Shown piece after piece: positions 58,236-64,000 of a stretch of DNA of 64,000 nt. The stretch lies in contig NZ_AUTC01000077.1 of NCBI RefSeq assembly GCF_001461695.1, positions 62,001 through 126,000 of the forward strand, read 5' to 3'. A program made the translations under genes and the position numbers. The notes under the pieces are model-generated. The model did no database searches, was not told where the DNA came from, and saw only the letters and a program-made list of their open reading frames with translations. The DNA comes from Sinorhizobium fredii USDA 205 (GTDB lineage Bacteria; Pseudomonadota; Alphaproteobacteria; Rhizobiales; Rhizobiaceae). The first letter of the stretch is position 1. Each line of letters starts with the position of its first letter.

Positions 58236-58405
58236 CGGCGAGACTTTCCAGATCCGCCACGTTGGCGGGATCGTACGTGCCGGGCATTCTCAGCCTATCT
58301 GAGTCGCCATGCCGTACAAGCGGGTGGTCGGCCCTTCAGGTCAGCAGGATTTGTCAAATCGATACGTGGTTTGAACGTGTTCGAACGAAGTGCGAAAGGT
58401 TCGAT

Positions 58406-59254
58406 ATGACGGGCGGTGCGTGGGCGACATATGAGAGGCGGCTTCATCGCGTCTCGGCCTATATCTATGGACATCTCGACGAAGAGCTGGATCTCGATCG
58501 GTTGTCGGAGATCGCTTGCCTGTCGCCGCACCACTGGCATCGCATTTACCGGGCGGTGCACGGCGAGACCCTGGCGGCGACGGTCAAGAGATTGCGGCTG
58601 CAGCGGGCGGCGGCAGAACTCGTCCAGACCGACCTCGCAGTGGAAGTGATCGCGCGACGCTCGGGCTACCCGAATGTTCAATCCTTCAACCGCACCTTCA
58701 AGGCCGTCTATGGCCTTCCGCCGGCGCGCTACAGGAAGGAGGGGAGCCACAAAGCCTTTGAAACCCCTTGGATGGAAGGAAATGCTGTCATGTACGACGT
58801 TACGCTGAGGACGATAGATCCGCTGACTTTGCTGGGCGTTGCCCATTCCGGCTCTTACATGGCCATCGGTCAGGCCTTCGAGACACTCTACGGCACACTC
58901 TTCGCGCGCGGCCTGTTCCGTCCGGATATGGAAATGATCGGCATTTACCTGGATGATCCGGAACTGGTGGATACGGACAAGCTCCGATCCTTCGCCTGCG
59001 TGACGACAAAGGAAGACGGGTTGGCTGAGGCGCCGCTGACGCCACAGTCGATCGATGGGGGGCAATACGCCGTGCTGCGACACAAGGGACCCTATGCCGA
59101 CATGCCGAAGGCCTATCAATGGTTCTATGGGACCTGGCTGTCGAACTCGGGCCGAGAAATCCGTGACAGCGTCATGTTCGAGAAATACCTCAACAATCCG
59201 CGTGAGGTGGCGCCGATCGAGCTGCTTACGGAAATCTATCTTCCGTTGAAATGA
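58406..59254 (+). CDS. AraC-family regulator with GyrI-like effector domain
   Basis: A 282-residue regulator. The N-terminal AraC DNA-binding domain (about 15-112) has two helix-turn-helices: LDRLSEIACLSPHHWHRIYRAVHGETL and VEVIARRSGYPNVQSFNRTFKAVYGLPPARYR. A GyrI/BmrR-like effector domain (about 125-282) contains GAHSGSY-like GVAHSGSYMAIGQAFETLY and GGQYAVLRHKGPYADMPKAYQWFYGTWL. This is the Rob/SbmC-type layout, which binds drug-like or amphipathic molecules. AAAGG lies about 7 bases before the ATG. It is divergent from the SulP gene with a 170-bp gap. Targets are unknown. Confidence 0.88.
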   Translation: MTGGAWATYERRLHRVSAYIYGHLDEELDLDRLSEIACLSPHHWHRIYRAVHGETLAATVKRLRLQRAAAELVQTDLAVEVIARRSGYPNVQSFNRTFKAVYGLPPARYRKEGSHKAFETPWMEGNAVMYDVTLRTIDPLTLLGVAHSGSYMAIGQAFETLYGTLFARGLFRPDMEMIGIYLDDPELVDTDKLRSFACVTTKEDGLAEAPLTPQSIDGGQYAVLRHKGPYADMPKAYQWFYGTWLSNSGREIRDSVMFEKYLNNPREVAPIELLTEIYLPLK

Positions 59255-59291
59255 CATTGTCAGGTGGCGGCCGCTTGGCGTTCGGCCGGAA

Positions 59292-60050
59292 CTACCGCAC
59301 GACACCCAAGTGGCGCAGACCCTCGATCACCCCGTCGGCGTGGGAGGCGCGGGCAAGATAGTGTCGGCGATCCTGGGCAACGGCCCGGCAAAGTTCGGCA
59401 AGTGCGTTGGCAACGATGACGCCACGGACAAGCGGCATCTCGAACATCTCCAGGTCGTTTCCGGTGTCGCCGGCGACGACCACTTCGTCGAGATCGACTG
59501 CAAGCTCCCGGCAAATCCAGGCAAGCGCGCTGCCCTTGCCGCCGGTGCGCGGCAATATATCGATATCACGACTGCTGGAATAGATCAGCTTCACGTCCAA
59601 CCCGGTGCTCCTCAATCGTGCCGCGATGTCGTGGATGCGTTCCTGCTCGGCATCATGTAGGTGCCAACTCGCCTTGTGCGGATTCTGGTCCGCGGCCACC
59701 TGAAGTATTGCACCCTCGATCGAGCCGAAGATCGCGGCGATGGCAGACGAGTCGAGGGCTGGACCGAGCTCCTTGATGAAGGCCTCCATGCGCGTGCGCA
59801 TCCGCCCTTCGGTAATCATCGTGCCGACGCCACCGATCACGTAGTCCGGCGCGGGCAATAGATTTGCGTCGACCAATGACAGGATATCTTCGGACGAACG
59901 GCCGCTGTTGTAGATCAGAAGGGGGCGCTCGCCCTCGGCAAGCGCTTCCCAGGTCGACCGAAAGCGTGCGGCAGCTGCGTCGTCGCCAAGCAGCGTGCCG
60001 TCGATATCAGAAGCGACGAGTCTTACCGGTCTAGATCGCGATCGCTCCAT
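59292..60050 (-). CDS. HAD-IIB phosphatase, sucrose-phosphatase-like
   Basis: A 252-residue HAD hydrolase if started at 60050 (MERSRSRPVRLVASDIDGTLLG); an ATG at 60080 is an alternative, and neither has an ideal ribosome site. HAD motifs: I = ASDIDGTL, II = LIYNSGRSSE, III = Lys in PRTGGKGSALAWICRE, IV = VAGDTGNDLEMFEM. The cap and spacing resemble sucrose-6-phosphate or mannosyl-3-phosphoglycerate phosphatases, which make compatible solutes. No matching synthase is in the window, so the substrate is unsure. Confidence 0.78.
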   Translation of the reverse strand: MERSRSRPVRLVASDIDGTLLGDDAAAARFRSTWEALAEGERPLLIYNSGRSSEDILSLVDANLLPAPDYVIGGVGTMITEGRMRTRMEAFIKELGPALDSSAIAAIFGSIEGAILQVAADQNPHKASWHLHDAEQERIHDIAARLRSTGLDVKLIYSSSRDIDILPRTGGKGSALAWICRELAVDLDEVVVAGDTGNDLEMFEMPLVRGVIVANALAELCRAVAQDRRHYLARASHADGVIEGLRHLGVVR

Positions 60051-60162
60051 CTCCGTTGTCCGTAAGATTGGACCATCCATAGGAAAGGATCGAGTTCCGT
60101 GTCCTCTGCCGGCCTCTCCCGCGCTCCAATTATCGCGCGAGCCGTCTATTCTGGTCAAAAGC

Positions 60163-60187
60163 AAAAACCCGGCGCGAGGCCGGGTTT
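60163..60187 (-). terminator. Rho-independent terminator of icd
   Basis: Read on the minus strand, AAACCCGGC/GCCGGGTTT forms a 9-bp stem with a 5-base loop and ends in a T run (TTTTTGC). It lies 28 bases after the icd stop. Confidence 0.85.
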
Positions 60188-60214
60188 CTCATTCGTGGCT
60201 TTGGATTGGGCCGC

Positions 60215-61429
60215 TCAGGCGGCCATGGCCTTCTTGAGGTTCTCGTCGATCTTGTCGAGGAAGCCGGTGGTCGAGAGCCAGGGCTGGTCGGGGCCGATCA
60301 GCAGCGCTAGGTCCTTGGTCATGAAGCCGGCTTCGACCGTTTCGACGCAGACGCGCTCGAGCGTCTCGGAGAACTTCGCCAGTTCGGCATTGCCGTCGAG
60401 CTTGGCGCGGTGCGCAAGGCCGCGGGTCCAGGCGAAGATCGAGGCGATCGAGTTGGTCGAGGTTTCCTCGCCCTTCTGGTGCTGGCGGTAGTGGCGCGTA
60501 ACCGTGCCGTGCGCGGCTTCCGCTTCGACCGTCTTGCCGTCCGGCGTCATCAGCACGGAGGTCATCAGGCCGAGCGAGCCGAAGCCCTGGGCAACGATGT
60601 CCGACTGTACGTCGCCGTCGTAGTTCTTGCACGCCCAGACATAGCCGCCGGACCACTTCAGCGCGGAGGCGACCATGTCGTCGATCAGGCGGTGCTCGTA
60701 CCAGATCTTAGCCGCCTTGAACTGCTCGGCGAATTCTTCCTCGAACACCTTCTGGAAGATGTCCTTGAAGCGGCCGTCATAGGCCTTCAGGATCGTGTTC
60801 TTGGTCGACAGATAGACCGGTACCTTGCGCTGCAGGCCGTAGTTGAAGGAGGCGCGGGCGAATTCGGTGATCGACTCGTCGAGGTTGTACATGGCCATTG
60901 CGACGCCGGCGCCCGGTGCGTCGTAGACGTCGTGCTCGATCGTCTGGCCGTCGTCGCCGACGAACTTGATCGAGAGCTTGCCCTTGCCCGGGAACTTGAA
61001 GTCGGTGGCGCGGTACTGGTCGCCGAAGGCGTGACGGCCGACGATGATCGGCTTGGTCCAGCCGGGAACGAGGCGCGGCACGTTCTTGCAGATGATCGGC
61101 TCGCGGAAGATGACGCCGCCCAGGATGTTGCGGATCGTGCCGTTCGGCGACTTCCACATCTTCTTCAGGCTGAATTCCTCGACGCGCGCCTCGTCCGGCG
61201 TGATCGTCGCGCACTTGACGCCGACACCGTGCTTCTTGATGGCGTTTGCGGCATCGATCGTCACCTGGTCTTCGGTCGCATCGCGGTTCTCGACGCTGAG
61301 ATCGTAGTATTCGAGATCAAGGTCGAGGTAGGGATGGATCAGCTTGTCCTTGATGAACTGCCAGATGATGCGGGTCATCTCATCGCCGTCGAGTTCGACG
61401 ACCGGATTGGCGACCTTGATCTTTGCCAT
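60215..61429 (-). CDS. icd: NADP-dependent isocitrate dehydrogenase
   Basis: A 404-residue TCA-cycle enzyme converting isocitrate to 2-oxoglutarate with NADPH formation. The start at 61429 ([27 protein letters not shown]) fits relatives; the upstream extension is spurious. It belongs to the eukaryote-like homodimeric class: [67 protein letters not shown], and [17 protein letters not shown] with [12 protein letters not shown]. It has its own terminator. Confidence 0.97.
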   Translation of the reverse strand: MAKIKVANPVVELDGDEMTRIIWQFIKDKLIHPYLDLDLEYYDLSVENRDATEDQVTIDAANAIKKHGVGVKCATITPDEARVEEFSLKKMWKSPNGTIRNILGGVIFREPIICKNVPRLVPGWTKPIIVGRHAFGDQYRATDFKFPGKGKLSIKFVGDDGQTIEHDVYDAPGAGVAMAMYNLDESITEFARASFNYGLQRKVPVYLSTKNTILKAYDGRFKDIFQKVFEEEFAEQFKAAKIWYEHRLIDDMVASALKWSGGYVWACKNYDGDVQSDIVAQGFGSLGLMTSVLMTPDGKTVEAEAAHGTVTRHYRQHQKGEETSTNSIASIFAWTRGLAHRAKLDGNAELAKFSETLERVCVETVEAGFMTKDLALLIGPDQPWLSTTGFLDKIDENLKKAMAA

Positions 61430-61635
61430 GAATATGCCTCGTAGCTTGCGGAACACCGCGTGCGGCATTCCGACGGTGGGAAAATCCAGAGCCCTATAGC
61501 ACTGTGAACCCATAAGGCAAAGCATGCTTGGCCGAAACTTTGGGTCAAGCAGAACGCTTGCCGACTTCAGCGTCCCGGCTTTATCTTCCAAGGCTTTTGT
61601 GCGAGGGAATCGGCGAATAGAGGCAGAGTATTATA

Positions 61636-62463
61636 ATGGCAGGTACCAACAGCGAGCGCGAACTCTTGACCGAAGGTCCGGCGATCATTCTGGCCTATCC
61701 GCAGCTCGGCGAAAACATCGGCATGGTGGCCAGGGCGATGGCAAATTTCGGTTTGGCGGAGCTGCGTCTCGTCAATCCGCGCGACGGCTGGCCGAGTGAA
61801 AAGGCGCGTTCGGCCGCGAGCCGCGCCGATCACGTAATCGATGGCGCCAAGCTCTATCATTCGCTCGAGGAGGCGATTGCGGACCTCAACTTCGTCTACG
61901 CCACCACGGCCCGCGACCGTGACGGATACAAGCCGGTGCGTTCGCCGATCGTCGCCGCTCGTACGCTGCGGCAGCGCTTCAAGGTCGGAGAGTCGATAGG
62001 CATCATTTTCGGCCGCGAGCGTACGGGATTGACGAATGAAGAAGTGGCGTTGGCGGACGAGATCGTCACGTTCCCGGTCAATCCCGCTTTCGCTTCGCTC
62101 AATCTCGCCCAGGCCGTGCTGCTGATGTCCTATGAGTGGATGAAGACAGGCATGGAGTCCGAGGATGAAACTTCGTTCCAGGCGATCGAACAGCGGCCGG
62201 CCACGAAGGAACATCTCCAGGGGCTGTTCGACCATCTCGAAGAGGCGCTCGATGCGCGCAATTATTTTCGCTCCGCCGACAAAAGGCCGAAATTGGTGGA
62301 AAATCTTCGCGCTGTTCTGACCAGGCCATCCTTCAGCGAATCCGAAATCCAGGTGCTGCGCGGCGTCATCTCATCCCTCGACCGGTTCACCCGCGAAAAT
62401 CCGCGGGGCTCGGGCGCGCCGGCCGGCAGCAGGAAAGTGCAAGGCGGCAGTGACGACGACTGA
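61636..62463 (+). CDS. TrmJ-type tRNA/rRNA 2'-O-methyltransferase
   Basis: A 275-residue SPOUT enzyme of the TrmJ/TrmH group 1 type. It has the opening [39 protein letters not shown], the knot motifs [20 protein letters not shown] and [25 protein letters not shown], and a C-terminal helical extension (about 170-260) that in TrmJ binds tRNA. It probably methylates position 32 of tRNAs. It overlaps murI by 14 bp, so the two are cotranslated. It is divergent from icd. Confidence 0.88.
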   Translation: MAGTNSERELLTEGPAIILAYPQLGENIGMVARAMANFGLAELRLVNPRDGWPSEKARSAASRADHVIDGAKLYHSLEEAIADLNFVYATTARDRDGYKPVRSPIVAARTLRQRFKVGESIGIIFGRERTGLTNEEVALADEIVTFPVNPAFASLNLAQAVLLMSYEWMKTGMESEDETSFQAIEQRPATKEHLQGLFDHLEEALDARNYFRSADKRPKLVENLRAVLTRPSFSESEIQVLRGVISSLDRFTRENPRGSGAPAGSRKVQGGSDDD

Positions 62464-63253
62464 CCTCAAGCCCATTCTCGTCTTCGACAGCGGCATCGGC
62501 GGACTGACGGTGCTGCGCGAGGCGCGCGTGCTGATGCCGGAGCGGCATTTCCTCTATGTCGCCGACGATGCGGGCTTTCCCTATGGCGGCTGGGAAGAGG
62601 GCGCCCTGAAGGAGCGGGTGATCGCGCTCTTCGGCGACTTGCTCAGAGAGCATGACCCGGAAATCTGCATCATCGCCTGCAACACCGCCTTCACGCTTGT
62701 CGGCGCGGATCTGCGTGCCGCCTATCCGCAGATGACCTTCGTCGGCACGGTACCGGCGATCAAGCCGGCGGCCGAGCGGACGCGTTCAGGGCTGGTAACC
62801 GTTCTGGCGACGCCCGGCACGGTGAAGCGCGCCTATACCCGCGATCTCATCCAGTCCTTCGCCTCCCAATGCCATGTCCGGCTCGTCGGTTCGGAAAATC
62901 TGGCGCGCATGGCGGAAGCCTACATTCGCGGTGAGAAGCTGGACGACGAGGCGGTGCTGGCGGAGATCGCCCCGTGCTTCGTCGAGATGGATGGCAGGAA
63001 GACCGACATCGTCGTGCTCGCCTGCACGCATTATCCGTTCATGGCGAACGTCTTCCGGCGGCTGGCGCCGTGGCCGGTCGACTGGCTGGATCCGGCCGAG
63101 GCGATCGCGCGCCGGGCGCGCTCGCTCGTGCCGCTGCCGAACGGTTTCAAGCCGTTGAACGGCGAGGACCCGGCGATTCTCACGTCCGGCAAGCCCGATT
63201 TCGCCACACGACGGCTGATGCAGGGCTTTGGCCTCGCAGTTCGTTCCGCATAG
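62450..63253 (+). CDS. murI: Glutamate racemase
   Basis: A 267-residue racemase supplying D-glutamate for peptidoglycan. It starts with GTG at 62450 inside the end of the methyltransferase gene. Both catalytic cysteines are present: [10 protein letters not shown] (about residue 76) and [14 protein letters not shown] (about 189). [14 protein letters not shown] and [15 protein letters not shown] are the usual N-terminal blocks. No ribosome site better than AAGGCGG is seen, consistent with coupling. Confidence 0.95.
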   Translation: MTTTDLKPILVFDSGIGGLTVLREARVLMPERHFLYVADDAGFPYGGWEEGALKERVIALFGDLLREHDPEICIIACNTAFTLVGADLRAAYPQMTFVGTVPAIKPAAERTRSGLVTVLATPGTVKRAYTRDLIQSFASQCHVRLVGSENLARMAEAYIRGEKLDDEAVLAEIAPCFVEMDGRKTDIVVLACTHYPFMANVFRRLAPWPVDWLDPAEAIARRARSLVPLPNGFKPLNGEDPAILTSGKPDFATRRLMQGFGLAVRSA

Positions 63254-63404
63254 TCGTCGAAGCTGTTTTGCCGCCTCAGGGCGTCCAGCGTATTCCTGTG
63301 AGTTATCGGAATAGCAGTCCTGACGGCGGGCAAAACCGTGCTAGGTGTCGCCTGTTTGGCGCTCCCCGGCGGATCGCGAATCAATCCGTGACGAAGAGGT
63401 GGGA

Positions 63405-64000
63405 ATGAAAGTCGGCATCGACATGGGAACGACGTCCGAGGGGACTTCGGCCTCGCTCGATATCGAGGAGCTTCTGGCGACGCGTCTCCTGGTACAGGGT
63501 AACTCCGGCTCCGGGAAATCGCATCTGTTGCGCCGCCTGCTCGAACAGTCCGCGCCCTGGGTGCAGCAGTGCATCATCGATCCGGAAGGGGATTTCGTGA
63601 CGTTGGCCGACAAGTTCGGCCATGTGGTGGTTGAGGGAGAGCGCACGGATGCCGAGTTGATCGGCATTGCGACGCGTATACGCCAGCACCGCGTCTCCTG
63701 CGTGCTTTCGCTCGAAGGGCTTGATATCGAGCAGCAGATGCGCAGCGCCGGCGTGTTCCTGAATGCGATGTTCGATGCCGATCGTGACTATTGGTATCCC
63801 GTTCTGGTCGTTGTCGACGAGGCGCAAATGTTCGCGCCCTCTGTCGGCGGCGACGTCTCGGAAGAGGCGCGCAAGATCTCGCTTGGCGCGATGACCAACC
63901 TGATGTGCCGCGGCCGCAAGCGCGGGCTTGCCGGCGTGATCGCCACGCAGCGCCTGGCGAAGCTTGCCAAGAACGTCGCAGCGGAAGCATCCAACTTCCT
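63405..64000 (+). CDS. HerA/DUF87-like ATP-binding protein, 5' part (runs off window)
   Basis: The frame opens at the ATG at 63405, with AGGTGGG just upstream, and stays open to the window end (198 codons visible). A P-loop occurs early (LLVQGNSGSGKSHLLRRLLEQ, about 29-49), followed by IIDPEGDFVTLAD (about 58-70). The Walker B/DEAQ segment is LVVVDEAQMFAPSV (about 130-143), and GRKRGLAGVIATQRLAKL (about 170-187) is a sensor-like segment. These are features of HerA/VirB4-type DNA-translocating ATPases, many of unknown role. The C-terminal half is outside the window. Confidence 0.82.
   Translation, partial: MKVGIDMGTTSEGTSASLDIEELLATRLLVQGNSGSGKSHLLRRLLEQSAPWVQQCIIDPEGDFVTLADKFGHVVVEGERTDAELIGIATRIRQHRVSCVLSLEGLDIEQQMRSAGVFLNAMFDADRDYWYPVLVVVDEAQMFAPSVGGDVSEEARKISLGAMTNLMCRGRKRGLAGVIATQRLAKLAKNVAAEASNF

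Noticed and set aside
56619..58409. A 596-codon open frame antisense to the SulP transporter
   Set aside because: The sense strand has the complete SulP and STAS motifs; the antisense product is a charged shadow.

Overview
The window is about 64 kb of GC-rich alphaproteobacterial chromosome, almost certainly from the Sinorhizobium/Ensifer group. This is inferred from gene content and from remembered gene order and protein sequences of the S. meliloti chromosome (bluB, sinI/sinR, dme, petABC, the growth-pole protein RgsE/GPR, cckA, recA, alaS, icd). Rhizobial intergenic repeats also fit. No tRNA, rRNA, CRISPR array, prophage or intact insertion sequence was seen. Most of the window is a core-genome backbone with short spacers and translationally coupled genes.

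Layout. 1-2.2 kb: the 3' part of glutamine-dependent NAD synthetase and a six-blade PD40/TolB-like protein. 2.2-6.1 kb: bluB under a cobalamin riboswitch, a frameshifted DUF2865 gene, and the sinR-sinI quorum-sensing pair with a palindromic operator. 6.2-11.8 kb: NAD-malic enzyme (dme), an LpxH-like phosphoesterase, an MFS transporter and a dipeptide epimerase. 12.0-16.1 kb: an Mla-type lipid-transport operon (STAS-permease, ATPase, MCE protein, lipoprotein). 16.1-21.1 kb: a RIME-type repeat, a BON protein, hemF, soxR with a divergent FMN reductase/MFS operon behind a near-consensus SoxR box, and trmL. 21.1-28.5 kb: a structured leader before two tandem ABC exporters, then petABC (cytochrome bc1). 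28.5-29.8 kb: a small accessory patch with an orphan membrane protein and the wreck of an isochorismatase-family gene. 29.8-37.6 kb: the giant coiled-coil growth-pole protein, an Hpt protein and a [2Fe-2S] ferredoxin. 37.6-44.6 kb: a candidate small RNA, a DUF922 protease-like protein, folP-folB-folK, an atypical alpha/beta hydrolase, an exported protein and ycjF-ycjX. 44.7-52.3 kb: sixA-like phosphatase, dksA, a FliO-like membrane protein, cckA and a pseudouridine-catabolism pair. 52.4-64 kb: recA with an SOS box, alaS, a SulP transporter, an AraC/GyrI regulator, an HAD phosphatase, icd, a TrmJ-like methyltransferase, murI and the start of a HerA-like ATPase.

Functional threads. Several genes serve central metabolism and respiration (nadE, dme, icd, petABC, hemF, fdx, folate and B12 ligand synthesis). 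Others serve cell cycle and polar growth (cckA, RgsE/GPR, Hpt) and stress or global control (sinRI, soxR, dksA, recA/LexA). The signals most worth a second look are non-coding: a minus-strand RNA candidate with an exposed anti-Shine-Dalgarno loop, a leader-peptide/alternative-hairpin region before the ABC exporter pair, a SoxR box in a 19-bp-spacer promoter, and long perfect palindromes in a dispersed repeat family.
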